64,000 nucleotides of DNA from Hellea sp965224755 (GTDB taxonomy: Bacteria; Pseudomonadota; Alphaproteobacteria; Caulobacterales; Maricaulaceae): contig OZ245061.1 of the NCBI GenBank assembly GCA_965224755.1, positions 868,001-932,000 of the forward strand, written 5' to 3'. The position numbers were made by a program, and so were the translations under genes. The notes under the pieces were generated by a model. That model worked only from the letters and a program-made list of their open reading frames with translations. It did not search any database and was not told the DNA's origin. Positions 9,138 through 18,063 of the stretch are shown piece by piece; the first letter of the stretch is position 1, and each line of letters opens with the position of its first letter.

Positions 9138-10346
9138 TTAAAAGGCCAAAGTATTGAGCCGTAAAATCGGCAGGAAGATTGCGGCAATAATCAATAGCAC
9201 AATTCCGGCCAGAACAATAATTATCAAAGGTTCAAGAAGCGCGAGGAATATATCGGTCGCGCTTTCAAACTCGTCTTCGAGATATTCCGCCGATTTGGAA
9301 AACATTTTGCCCATATCTCCGCTGGCCTCGCCGCCCGCGACCATCTGCACGACGAGGGGCGGGAAGACTTTTGTATTGCGAAGCGCCGTGCTGACCGCCG
9401 CGCCTTCGCGCACTTTGACGGCGGCTTCGGAAACGGCTTCGCGCATAACCATATTCTTCAGCGTATGGCGTCCTGTTTCTAGCGCGGCCAGAGCCGGGGT
9501 GCCGCTATCGACCAAGCCCGCCATAGTCCTCGCAAAACGCGCCGCATTCATATTGCGAATGACCTTGCCCAGAACCGGGAGCTTTAACATCATGGCGTCC
9601 CATTTCAGGCGCAGGGTTTTTTGTTTCAAAGCTTGGCGTAGGAGGAAAATACCCACGACGAAAAGCCCAAGCGTTATCAGGCCGTATTTTTGCATCCATT
9701 CAGAGGCCGCAATCGTGGCCGTCGTGAGCGGCGGCAGCTCTTGTCCGAAACTGTCAAATTGCTCGACGACTTTGGGCACGACCTTGACCATCAGGATCGA
9801 GACGACGAGCAAGGCGACAGCGCTGAGCACGATAGGATAAGCGGTTGCACCCATGATTTTACGGCGGATTTTTTGCGAGGCTTCGAGATCATCGGCGAGG
9901 CGTTCCATCACGGCGGGCAGTCGTCCGGAGGTTTCGCCCGAAGCGACCATGGCGGTGTAAAGCTCGGGAAAGATTTTGGGCTGTCCGCGCAGGGCGTCCG
10001 ATAGGCGCAAGCCTTCCATGACCTGCGCGCGGACGGCAAGCAAAGCTTCGCGCATCGGCGAGCGTTCAAATTGCAGGGCCGTGATTTTCAGCGCTTCCTC
10101 AATAGGCGTGGCTGCGTCGATTAGGATGGCGAGTTGCCGCGAAGCTTGCGTTAAATGCTTATGTTTGACTTTCGAAGCCGGGTTGGCCTTGCCGGTTTTG
10201 GCTTTGGTTTTACTAGGCGCGAGATCGACGGGCATAAGCTTGCGGGCGCGTAGAATATCGCGCGCATCACGCGCGGACCCGGCCATAACCGTGCCGCGTT
10301 TGCGTTTGCCCGCCGCGTCCAGAGCTGCGTAGTCAAAGGCCTCCAA
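9138..10346 (-). CDS. gspF: Type II secretion system inner-membrane platform protein F
   Basis: A 402-residue polytopic protein with two homologous GspF/PilC domains (about residues 65-190 and 270-395). Three membrane segments are visible, around 167-186, 215-235 and the C-terminal LLEPLIIIVLAGIVLLIIAAIF. The repeated signature is visible as ETSGRLPAVMERLADDLE and EASGDMGKMFSKSAEYLE. It is the polytopic core of the assembly platform that converts ATPase motion into pseudopilus growth. It begins two bases after gspE. Confidence 0.94.
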   Translation of the reverse strand: MEAFDYAALDAAGKRKRGTVMAGSARDARDILRARKLMPVDLAPSKTKAKTGKANPASKVKHKHLTQASRQLAILIDAATPIEEALKITALQFERSPMREALLAVRAQVMEGLRLSDALRGQPKIFPELYTAMVASGETSGRLPAVMERLADDLEASQKIRRKIMGATAYPIVLSAVALLVVSILMVKVVPKVVEQFDSFGQELPPLTTATIAASEWMQKYGLITLGLFVVGIFLLRQALKQKTLRLKWDAMMLKLPVLGKVIRNMNAARFARTMAGLVDSGTPALAALETGRHTLKNMVMREAVSEAAVKVREGAAVSTALRNTKVFPPLVVQMVAGGEASGDMGKMFSKSAEYLEDEFESATDIFLALLEPLIIIVLAGIVLLIIAAIFLPILRLNTLAF

Positions 10347-10348
10347 GG

Positions 10349-11851
10349 TTATAACTCCTCAGCCGTATTGGACTTGCAGACGCGCAGCACTTCTTCCGCT
10401 GATGTTTCTCCGGCGGCGACCTTATCCGCGCCGCTGCCAAGCAGGGTTTTGCGTTTGGCAAAGGCGTATTTGGACATATCGGATTCGCTGGCGCCGTCAT
10501 GGATCATGGCGCGGAGTTTGTCATCCAGCGTCACAATTTCGTAAATTCCGAGGCGGCCACTATAGCCGATATTTGAACAGGTCTCGCAGCCTTCGGCCTT
10601 ATAAAATGTTGCATTAGCTTTGCGCATGCCAAGTTCAGCCTGTTCTTGAGCGCTTGGTTTATAAGCGGATTTACAATCCGGACACAGTCGGCGCACGAGG
10701 CGCTGCGCGACCAAAGCCGTGATGGTTGAGGCGAGTAAAAACGGCTCCACGCCCATATCGCGCAGGCGGGCAATGGCGGCGACGGCGGAATTAGTATGAA
10801 CCGTCGAGAGCACAAGATGTCCTGTTAGCGAGGCCTGCACGGCGATCTCTGCGGTTTCAGGATCGCGGATTTCGCCGACCATGACCACGTCGGGGTCTTG
10901 GCGCAAAATAGCCCGGAGCCCGGCGGCGAAGGTCATGCCGATTTGGGAATTGACCTGCGTTTGGCCGATGCCGTCCAGCGCATATTCGATTGGGTCTTCG
11001 ACGGTGAGGATATTGCGCGAGCCATCATTAAGCTGGGACAGGCCAGCATAGAGCGTGGTGGTTTTACCCGAACCTGTCGGCCCTGTGACAAGGATGATGC
11101 CGTTGGGGCGGGACAAAGCGGCCTCGAAGGCTTTTAAAACATCTGCTTCCATGCCGAGCTCGGGCAATCCGAGGCGGGATTGATCTTGTTCCAAAATCCG
11201 CATCACTAACCGTTCGCCGTGGCGGGAGGGCAGGGTAGAGACCCGTACATCAATGGCGCGCTGTCCGAGATTAAGCGAGAAGCGCCCATCCTGCGGCACG
11301 CGTTTTTTAGCAATATCTAATTGCGCCATAACTTTGACGCGGGAGACCAGCACCGAGGCCAGCCGTGCGGGCAGACTCAGCATTTCGCGCAAAGAGCCGT
11401 CAATTCTAAATCTGACCGAGAGGCGTTTCTCATAAGGTTCGATATGGATATCAGAGGCGCGGGAGCGAATGGCTTCTTGCAAGATACCGTTGATGAGGCG
11501 GATAACTGGGGCGTCATCTGTGCTGTCCAGCAAATCGGATGTGCGCGGCAGGCCGCTGGCCAGCGCATGCAAATCTTCCGGCGTATCAATGGCGTCTTCA
11601 GCGGAACTTGACAGGTCGGCCTGTGCATAGACGCGCGCGGCATGGTTTTCAAATTCGCCGGGCGTGACATCGATGAGCTTGGCGGGGCGGCCCAATGCGC
11701 GGCGGGCTTCGAGCAAAGCCTCCAGAGTTGCGCCGGGGCGGCGGGCCAGTACCATCTCGCCGTCCTGCATCAATGCCACTATACCTTGCGCGCGCGCAAA
11801 AGCGTAATTTAGCGGCGGGCGGGATATGGCGGAAACGTCATTCATCCCCAA
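10349..11851 (-). CDS. gspE: Type II secretion system ATPase E
   Basis: A 500-residue secretion ATPase. The Walker A motif is GPTGSGKT at 257-264, and the Walker B/Glu segment DVVMVGEIRD includes E327. The ASP- and HIS-box regions lie between them. A tetracysteine zinc module, C390-x2-C393 and C422-x2-C425, is typical of GspE and PilB. The N-terminal domain, about 110 residues, is the GspL-binding region. It is the first gene of the operon and shares a divergent promoter region with the ABC/M1 peptidase genes. Genes for GspC and GspD are not in this window. Confidence 0.95.
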   Translation of the reverse strand: MGMNDVSAISRPPLNYAFARAQGIVALMQDGEMVLARRPGATLEALLEARRALGRPAKLIDVTPGEFENHAARVYAQADLSSSAEDAIDTPEDLHALASGLPRTSDLLDSTDDAPVIRLINGILQEAIRSRASDIHIEPYEKRLSVRFRIDGSLREMLSLPARLASVLVSRVKVMAQLDIAKKRVPQDGRFSLNLGQRAIDVRVSTLPSRHGERLVMRILEQDQSRLGLPELGMEADVLKAFEAALSRPNGIILVTGPTGSGKTTTLYAGLSQLNDGSRNILTVEDPIEYALDGIGQTQVNSQIGMTFAAGLRAILRQDPDVVMVGEIRDPETAEIAVQASLTGHLVLSTVHTNSAVAAIARLRDMGVEPFLLASTITALVAQRLVRRLCPDCKSAYKPSAQEQAELGMRKANATFYKAEGCETCSNIGYSGRLGIYEIVTLDDKLRAMIHDGASESDMSKYAFAKRKTLLGSGADKVAAGETSAEEVLRVCKSNTAEEL

Positions 11852-11915
11852 AGCCTATCGCCGCGCCGCGCCGCTGTCACATTATATTTCGGTGACATAA
11901 TGCTGATATTTGGCC

Positions 11916-11960
11916 ATTCTTATCGTTTATCGAAAATAATTGTTGTTTTTCGATAAGAAT
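11916..11960. promoter_or_regulatory. TTATCG-rich inverted-repeat operator candidate between gspE and the ABC genes
   Basis: A perfect 10-bp inverted repeat, ATTCTTATCG at 11916-11925 and CGATAAGAAT at 11951-11960, encloses a second one, TTATCGAAAA at 11928-11937 and TTTTCGATAA at 11947-11956. Four TTATCG/CGATAA half-sites therefore sit in 45 bp, about 45 bp before the ABC ATPase start and 65 bp from gspE. The arrangement suggests a dimeric or tetrameric repressor site. No regulator gene lies beside it, so the cognate protein is unknown. Confidence 0.5.
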
Positions 11961-12003
11961 TAGGATAATCAGCGACTCAGAGAAGTCCATTTGGGGAAGT
12001 ACC

Positions 12004-12870
12004 ATGCTATCCATTCAGAATGTCCATAAGCGTTTTGGCGATGTCCATGCGATGAATAATATCAGCCTTGATCTGGAGCCGGGGCTTTTCGGCCTGCTCG
12101 GCCCGAACGGGGCGGGTAAATCGACTTTGATGCGGACGCTTGCGACGCTGCAACTGCCCGATGAAGGCACTATCACCTATGACGGCGTTGATATCACCAA
12201 AGAGCCCAATGCCATGCGCAGTGTTTTGGGTTATCTGCCGCAGGATTTTGGCGTTTATCCGCGTATGAGCGCCGAAGCTTTGCTCGACCACATTGCGATA
12301 CTTAAAGGCGTGACCGATAAAGCCCAGCGCCGCGAACAAATCCTCTCTTTGCTGCATAGTGTTGATCTATTCACCCATAAATCTGCATCTGTTGCGACCT
12401 ATTCCGGTGGTATGCGCCAGCGTTTTGGCGTGGCGCAAGCTTTGCTCGGCGATCCGAAAGTGCTAATCGTGGACGAACCGACGGCTGGTCTTGATCCCTT
12501 TCAAAGACAGATATTTCTCGACCTTTTATCCGAAGCGGGTTCCGACAAAATTATTATTCTTTCGACTCATATTGTCGAGGATGTACGTGATCTCTGCCCG
12601 GATATGGCGATTATGGGCGACGGCGAGATTGTCGCGCGCGGCAATCCCGAAGACTTAATCAATAAAATTCGCGGAAAAGTCTGGCGTAAAACCGTCGAAA
12701 AAGATCAAGTCTCGGGCCTTAAAGAGAAATATGATGTCCTCAAAACCCGCCTTCTTATGGGCGGCGTTGTTGTCACTATTTTATCAGATGGGAAGCCGGA
12801 AACCGGATTTAAACAGGCTGACCCTTCCCTCGAAGATGCCTATTTCGCTCATCTCTACAAGCTGGTTTAG
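12004..12870 (+). CDS. ABC transporter ATP-binding protein
   Basis: A 288-residue ABC ATPase with Walker A GPNGAGKST (33-41), Q-loop PQDF (79-82), signature YSGGMRQR (133-140) and Walker B VLIVDEP (153-159). The remaining C-terminal part is the accessory domain typical of ABC-2-type exporters. It ends ten bases before the permease/aminopeptidase fusion gene, so the two form one operon and presumably one transporter. GGGGAAG upstream of the ATG serves as ribosome binding site. The substrate is unknown. The family association with fused M1 peptidases suggests peptide-linked export or processing, which is inference. Confidence 0.92.
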   Translation: MLSIQNVHKRFGDVHAMNNISLDLEPGLFGLLGPNGAGKSTLMRTLATLQLPDEGTITYDGVDITKEPNAMRSVLGYLPQDFGVYPRMSAEALLDHIAILKGVTDKAQRREQILSLLHSVDLFTHKSASVATYSGGMRQRFGVAQALLGDPKVLIVDEPTAGLDPFQRQIFLDLLSEAGSDKIIILSTHIVEDVRDLCPDMAIMGDGEIVARGNPEDLINKIRGKVWRKTVEKDQVSGLKEKYDVLKTRLLMGGVVVTILSDGKPETGFKQADPSLEDAYFAHLYKLV

Positions 12871-12879
12871 GAGAGCGCG

Positions 12880-15800
12880 ATGCTAGGCAGGCTGCTTAAA
12901 TTTGAACGCGGATTCCAAGGCAAACAAATCGGCTTTTGGGTGACATGTATAATCATGTTTTTATTAGGCGCGATTAGCCCTTGGTTACCCGATATATTTG
13001 GGTCGGGCCTCGCGGGCGAGAAAATAAAAGTCAACGGCGCACAAATGATTGCCGGCACCGTTGCGAGCTGGGACATTGGCGCGATTTTCTTTGGCGCGAT
13101 CTTTGTCGTGACCGGTATTTTGCGCGATAAAACCCATAATATGCTGGAAATCATCCATGCAACACCTGTTCGCACAATGGATATGACGGGTTCGCGCATG
13201 ATCGGGATTTACCTGACGATATTGGCCTGTATTTTCGCCAATACGCTGGGGCAATTTATCGGGCAATTTAATCCGCAAATTGATAAGGAAATTTTAGGCG
13301 CGGTTAACCCGCTTTTTTATGTGCAGCCAATGATCTTATTCACGCTGTTTAACGCGCTTGTTGTGACCGCGTTTTTCACTTTGATCGCGGGCATGACGCA
13401 AAACCGCATGCTGGTTTTTGTTAGCGCTATTGGCCTGTTTTTCTATTCTATCATGTCGGGAATGATAACAGAATTTGACGCGCCGAAATGGCTGCAAGCG
13501 ATCATCGATCCCTTTGCCAATATCGCCTATACTCTGGATACTGAATATTGGACTCCGGAAGACCGCAATACGCGGCTTACGCCCGTCTTGGGCTATGTGG
13601 GTTTAAACCGGCTTGTTTGGGGCGCTATATCATTGCTGGCATTGGCCGCTGTCTTTAGTAAATTTAAACGCGGATTATTCTCCGGTAAGACCAAACTCAA
13701 GACAATCGAACATGTTGCGGCGGGCGACATACCGGCTTATCGGCCTGCGCGTCTTACGTCAGGGTTTGGCGCGGATATAGCGGCGCTGGCCGCCCGCACG
13801 AAATTTGAATATTTGGCGACTGTGAAAAGCGTGCCCTTTCTGATTATGGCCAGCTTAGCGGCGGCGTTATTCGCGTTTCTGACAATTGTGACTGTATTTT
13901 TCGCGCCGCAAAAACTGGTGCCAACGAGCTTCTTTATGGTTAGTTTGGGCTTTGCCAGTTTCTTCATTCCGCTGATGCTCATTATCGCCTTTTTCAGCGG
14001 CGAAATTATATGGCGCGATAAAACGGTTAAAATCACAGAATTAGTGGATTCGACATCGGTCAGAAATTGGCCGCTTTTACTCGGTAAATGGCTGGCGCTG
14101 TCTGGAATTATTGCGACGCTTTGTCTGCTGGCTATCGTTATCGGTATGATTGTTCAGGTTATCGGCGGCGGTCCTCCGATCAATGTCGCCCTGTATTTTA
14201 AATATACCTTCCTGAATATTTTCCCCAATTATCTTGCGCTGACACTATTGGCTTTATTCATGCAAAGTTTTGCGCCTAACCGTATTGTTGGCATGTTGAT
14301 GGCGGCGGCGGCGATGGTGTTCTTTGCTTCCATCATTTCCCGCATTCCGTTTTATCATCCTGTGATGGGCTTTAGCGGGACATCGCCGGGGCGCGTTTCG
14401 GAAATCAGCCCCTATGGAAATTGGGTCTATTTTAAATGGTTTAATCTCTATTTCGGGGCGCTGTGCGGCTTGTTTGCCGTGTTCTCGGCTTGGCTCTGGC
14501 GGCGAGGTTTGCAGACCTCGTTGATCGCGCGGTTTAAAAATATACGCGGCCAGATCACGGCGATTTCGGGGGTTTTAGCAGGCGGGCTTTTGGCTATCTT
14601 CATCGGCTGCGGCGTTTATATTTACAAAGCTTACGACAAGGTTGATTGGCAGAATAGAAAGCAAAATGAGGTCATACAGGTCGAGCGGGAAAAACTGTTC
14701 TTGCGCGAAAGCAAATTACCTGTGCCGCGTATCACTTTTGTAAGCGTTGATGCGGATATATATCCGTCCAAACAAGAAGCGACGATCAAGGGGCGTTTCG
14801 TCATGAAAAACGAGCAGGATGAACCTATAATTGAGCTTTATCTCAACCCGGCTAGCGGCCACCCTGAAGACATTAAGCTCATGGAAATTGACGGCGCGGT
14901 GCGGCTCACCGACGGCGAAAATGAAGACGGCGATCTGGTCACTGATATTGCAAAACACGACGTTGCCGTTTTCAAGTTTGACCCACCTCTTGCGCCTGGG
15001 GCTGAAACAGAAATGCGTTTTGAGACGTTTTTCCATAGCCCGCGTCTGGCTGACCGTAGCGTCATTAGCAAAAACGGAACCTTTTTGAATAATTACGGCT
15101 CCTTTGGGGCTTCGGCACGGGCGCTGCCGACTTTGGGCGTTGAAGACAACCGTATGCGCGATCAGGATAAGCGCCGCAAATATGACCTGCCGAAGTTTGA
15201 GAAACGCCCCGAGCGCACAGATATGGAGGCGCGGCAGCGCAATTTGTTCTTTGGCGCGAGCGGCTATATTGATTTTGAAGCCCATGTCTGCACCGATGCC
15301 AACCAGATACCGATTGCGCCCGGAGATTTCATTGACGAGTCGATCAAGGGTGATCGCCGCTGCCGCAATTATAAATCCGATAGGCCGATCAATAATTTTT
15401 ATTCCTTCCTCTCCGGCGATTTTGCCGTGACAAAAGATAGTTGGACGGCCCCGGACGGTAAGGTCATTCCGATCACCGTCTATCACGGCGAAAAACATAC
15501 TTACAGCGTTCAGAATATGATCGACTCTGTAAAATTTGGGCTAGGGCATTATTCGAAGAATTTCAGCCCCTATCAGTATAATTATGTCCGCATCATGGAA
15601 GTGCCTTTTATTGGATTTGCTCAGGCCTTTGCCGGCACAATTCCTTATTCAGAACAGGGTTTCATTATGGATAGCGGCGATCCGGAAGATACGAAAAGCC
15701 TTGATAATGCCGCGCAGACGACTTTGCACGAAATGGCGCATCAATGGTTCGCCCACCAAATTGTGCCGTCCGATACGCGCGGGAATAATGTGTTATCCGA

Positions 15801-16554
15801 AGGCCTGACCTCTTATGCGGCGCTGGATGCTTATGAAGAGATGTACGGCTGGGACAAGGCGCATTACGCTCTGGAAAAATCGACAATCGAGCCGATGGTC
15901 GCGCTGGCCTTTATCGACAAGAACAAAGAAGTGCCGCTCGCCGTAGCCGGGGAGCAGCAATATCTCGTCTATAATAAAGCCGATTGGGTGCTCTGGGGAC
16001 TCAAGCATTATATTGGCCGCGATAAAATGCACCAAGCGATGCAAAATTTCCTGAAAGATTACGGCCAAACGGGCGCGCCTTATCCGACGACACTACAGCT
16101 CATTGACTATCTGCGCGAGGCTGCTGGGCCGGATTATGACCAGCTGATCACCGATCAATGGGACCGCATGACCTATTGGGAGTTGGCCTTTGGTGAGGGC
16201 GATATCAAAGTCTCGCCAAATTCCGACGGCACTTACACGATAGAAATCCCTTTCAAGCTCGACAAGAAAATCTCGACCGAGGAAGAGCCTAAGAAAATCT
16301 CTGTCACAGAAATTGAGGGCGAAGCGCTAAATGAATGGATTGAAATCGGGTTTTATAAAAACAAGCCGAAAGACAAATGGAGTGACTGGGCCGCTTTAGA
16401 AAAAGTGCGGGTCAGCAAGTCCGAAACAACCTTGTCTTTCACGGTCAAAGATCGTCCCGGCCATATCGCGCTCGACCCGCGCCGCTTGTTGCAAGAGAAA
16501 AATGTGACCGACAATGTCAAAGAGCTCGACAAGAAATTGGCGTCTAGCGAATAA
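12880..16554 (+). CDS. ABC-2 permease fused to M1-family aminopeptidase
   Basis: A 1224-residue fusion. The N-terminal half (about 1-590) carries two ABC-2-like blocks of hydrophobic segments, for example at about 17-37, 145-175, 310-370 and 400-500, ending with a helix near 555-585. The C-terminal half (about 610-1224) is an M1 gluzincin domain with zinc ligands H950 and H954 in HEMAHQW and E974 in LSEGL. The spacing from the second histidine to the glutamate is 19 residues rather than the classical 18. The peptidase half follows a membrane helix and probably sits outside the cytoplasm. With the upstream ATPase it would form a transporter whose substrate meets a tethered zinc peptidase. Such fusions are known but poorly characterised. 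A hairpin terminator follows. Confidence 0.88.
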   Translation: MLGRLLKFERGFQGKQIGFWVTCIIMFLLGAISPWLPDIFGSGLAGEKIKVNGAQMIAGTVASWDIGAIFFGAIFVVTGILRDKTHNMLEIIHATPVRTMDMTGSRMIGIYLTILACIFANTLGQFIGQFNPQIDKEILGAVNPLFYVQPMILFTLFNALVVTAFFTLIAGMTQNRMLVFVSAIGLFFYSIMSGMITEFDAPKWLQAIIDPFANIAYTLDTEYWTPEDRNTRLTPVLGYVGLNRLVWGAISLLALAAVFSKFKRGLFSGKTKLKTIEHVAAGDIPAYRPARLTSGFGADIAALAARTKFEYLATVKSVPFLIMASLAAALFAFLTIVTVFFAPQKLVPTSFFMVSLGFASFFIPLMLIIAFFSGEIIWRDKTVKITELVDSTSVRNWPLLLGKWLALSGIIATLCLLAIVIGMIVQVIGGGPPINVALYFKYTFLNIFPNYLALTLLALFMQSFAPNRIVGMLMAAAAMVFFASIISRIPFYHPVMGFSGTSPGRVSEISPYGNWVYFKWFNLYFGALCGLFAVFSAWLWRRGLQTSLIARFKNIRGQITAISGVLAGGLLAIFIGCGVYIYKAYDKVDWQNRKQNEVIQVEREKLFLRESKLPVPRITFVSVDADIYPSKQEATIKGRFVMKNEQDEPIIELYLNPASGHPEDIKLMEIDGAVRLTDGENEDGDLVTDIAKHDVAVFKFDPPLAPGAETEMRFETFFHSPRLADRSVISKNGTFLNNYGSFGASARALPTLGVEDNRMRDQDKRRKYDLPKFEKRPERTDMEARQRNLFFGASGYIDFEAHVCTDANQIPIAPGDFIDESIKGDRRCRNYKSDRPINNFYSFLSGDFAVTKDSWTAPDGKVIPITVYHGEKHTYSVQNMIDSVKFGLGHYSKNFSPYQYNYVRIMEVPFIGFAQAFAGTIPYSEQGFIMDSGDPEDTKSLDNAAQTTLHEMAHQWFAHQIVPSDTRGNNVLSEGLTSYAALDAYEEMYGWDKAHYALEKSTIEPMVALAFIDKNKEVPLAVAGEQQYLVYNKADWVLWGLKHYIGRDKMHQAMQNFLKDYGQTGAPYPTTLQLIDYLREAAGPDYDQLITDQWDRMTYWELAFGEGDIKVSPNSDGTYTIEIPFKLDKKISTEEEPKKISVTEIEGEALNEWIEIGFYKNKPKDKWSDWAALEKVRVSKSETTLSFTVKDRPGHIALDPRRLLQEKNVTDNVKELDKKLASSE

Positions 16555-16570
16555 AACTCCAACTGAGCGG

Positions 16571-16612
16571 CGGAGTAAGCCTGACTTTGTTGGCTTGCTC
16601 CGTTTCTTTTTG
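16571..16612 (+). terminator. Intrinsic terminator after the ABC/M1 operon
   Basis: CGGAGTAAGCC (16571-16581) pairs with GGCTTGCTCCG (16592-16602), with one G-U or mismatch position and a ten-base loop. A T-rich run, TTTCTTTTT, follows. It lies 17 bp after the stop codon of the fusion gene and before efp, so efp probably has its own promoter. Confidence 0.7.
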
Positions 16613-16658
16613 CCTGATAGAGACCGCGCAAATCCACGCAGACTTGCGAGACTGACTT

Positions 16659-17222
16659 ATGAAAATGAACGGCAACGAAATCCGCCAAGGCAATATCATC
16701 AAACACCAAGACACGCTCTGGGTGGCGGTGAAATGTAATGCGGTCAAGCCCGGCAAGGGCGGGGCGTTTAATCAGGTCGAGCTTAAGAATATCCTCGATG
16801 GCCGTAAGCTTAATGAGCGTTTCCGGGCCGCCGAAACCGTTGAGCGCGTGCGCCTTGATCAAAAACCGCATACATTCCTCTACAAAGATGACGCCATGCT
16901 TGTGTTCATGAATTCTGAAAATTATGAACAGATCAATCTCGAAGCTGATTTTGTTGGCGAGAAGGCGATTTACCTCACGGACGGTATGGAGGTTGCCGTC
17001 GAGTTTTACGAAGAGCGCGCTATTTCTATCGCCTTGCCGGATCAGGTCATCCTCGAAGTGCAGGACACCGAGCCGGTAGTCAAAGGCCAGACGGCGGCGA
17101 ATAGTTTTAAGCCCGCCACGCTCTCTAACGGCGCGCGCACCAATGTGCCGCCCTTTGTCGGCGTCGGCGAGCGTCTTGTCATCAACACCGAAGACGGTTC
17201 ATATATAAAACGGGCGGACTGA
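16659..17222 (+). CDS. efp: Translation elongation factor P
   Basis: A 187-residue EF-P with the three expected beta-barrel domains. The domain I loop reads PGKGGAF with a lysine at residue 33, so it is the lysine-type factor modified by beta-lysylation in many proteobacteria rather than the arginine-rhamnosylated type. The C-terminal LVINTEDGSYIKRAD block is the family signature. The protein relieves ribosome stalling at polyproline. No epmA or epmB is adjacent, so the modification state is unknown. The next gene starts two bases after its stop, which suggests co-transcription. Confidence 0.95.
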   Translation: MKMNGNEIRQGNIIKHQDTLWVAVKCNAVKPGKGGAFNQVELKNILDGRKLNERFRAAETVERVRLDQKPHTFLYKDDAMLVFMNSENYEQINLEADFVGEKAIYLTDGMEVAVEFYEERAISIALPDQVILEVQDTEPVVKGQTAANSFKPATLSNGARTNVPPFVGVGERLVINTEDGSYIKRAD

Positions 17223-17224
17223 CC

Positions 17225-18055
17225 TTGACCACAGCAACGGAACATCTCTCCCCGATTATGCGGGTGATGCAGCACGCCGCCCGCAAGGGCGCACGCGGTC
17301 TATTGCGTGATTTCGGCGAACTTGAGCATCTACAAGTCGCCCGCAAAGGCCCGGCTGATTTTGTCTCGAAAGCTGATAAAAAATCCGAAGAAGTCATCCA
17401 CGAAAACCTCAATCGCGACCGCCCCGGCTATAGCTACCTGATGGAAGAGGGCGGCGAGATTAAAGGCTCGGATAAAACCCACCGTTTCATTATCGACCCG
17501 CTCGACGGGACAACGAATTTCCTCCACGGAATTCCGCATTTTGCCATTTCCATCGCGCTGGAACGCGACATTGACGGCCATCCGAAAGAGCTTGTCGCGG
17601 GCGTGATATTTAATCCCATCACCGACGAAATGTTCTTCGCCGAAAAGGGCAAAGGCGCGTTCCTTAATGACGGCACGAGGGGCGGCAGCGACCGCCGCCT
17701 GCGTCCGGCCAAGCGCGATATTTTCCAAGATTCGTTATTTGCCACGGGCATTCCTTTTCTGGGCCGTCCGGGCCATGCCAAATTCCTCAAAGAACTGCAT
17801 CAAGTCATGGGCGCAAGCTCAGGCGTGCGCCGCATGGGCTCCGCCGCGCTCGATTTAGCGTGGATGGCCGCAGGCCGCTATGACGGCTTCTGGGAGCGCG
17901 GATTAGCCATATGGGACATCGCCGCAGGCGTGTTAATCGCCGAGGAAGCCGGATTGATAGTCGAGAGCCTGAGCGGCGGAGACGTGCTGGAGACAGGCGA
18001 TATAATCTGCACCAATGAGGCGTTGATGGGCCCGCTGAGGGAGCGTATCGCTTAA
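17225..18055 (+). CDS. suhB: Inositol monophosphatase family protein (SuhB-like)
   Basis: A 276-residue Mg2+-dependent phosphatase. The metal ligands are visible as E74/E75 (LMEEGG), D91 and D94 (DPLDGTTNF) and D231 (WDIAAG), the two IMPase signatures. It likely hydrolyses inositol-1-phosphate or related sugar phosphates. SuhB homologues also join the rRNA antitermination complex, and its position behind efp is compatible with a translation-related role. The start is TTG at 17225, only two bases after the efp stop, chosen because the N-terminal MQHAARKGARGLL helix of the family lies within the first 30 residues. An ATG at 17260 is out of this frame or too late. Confidence 0.88.
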   Translation: MTTATEHLSPIMRVMQHAARKGARGLLRDFGELEHLQVARKGPADFVSKADKKSEEVIHENLNRDRPGYSYLMEEGGEIKGSDKTHRFIIDPLDGTTNFLHGIPHFAISIALERDIDGHPKELVAGVIFNPITDEMFFAEKGKGAFLNDGTRGGSDRRLRPAKRDIFQDSLFATGIPFLGRPGHAKFLKELHQVMGASSGVRRMGSAALDLAWMAAGRYDGFWERGLAIWDIAAGVLIAEEAGLIVESLSGGDVLETGDIICTNEALMGPLRERIA

Positions 18056-18063
18056 CCCAGAAC

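Noticed and set aside
14716..15498. Long open frame (260 codons) on the minus strand within the ABC/M1 fusion gene
   Set aside because: It is antisense to a well-supported coding region, lacks a recognisable family, and reflects codon bias on the opposite strand.
12004..16554. ABC/M1 genes as part of the T2SS locus
   Set aside because: They are divergently transcribed, with a separate operon end and no known role in type II secretion; only the promoter region is shared.
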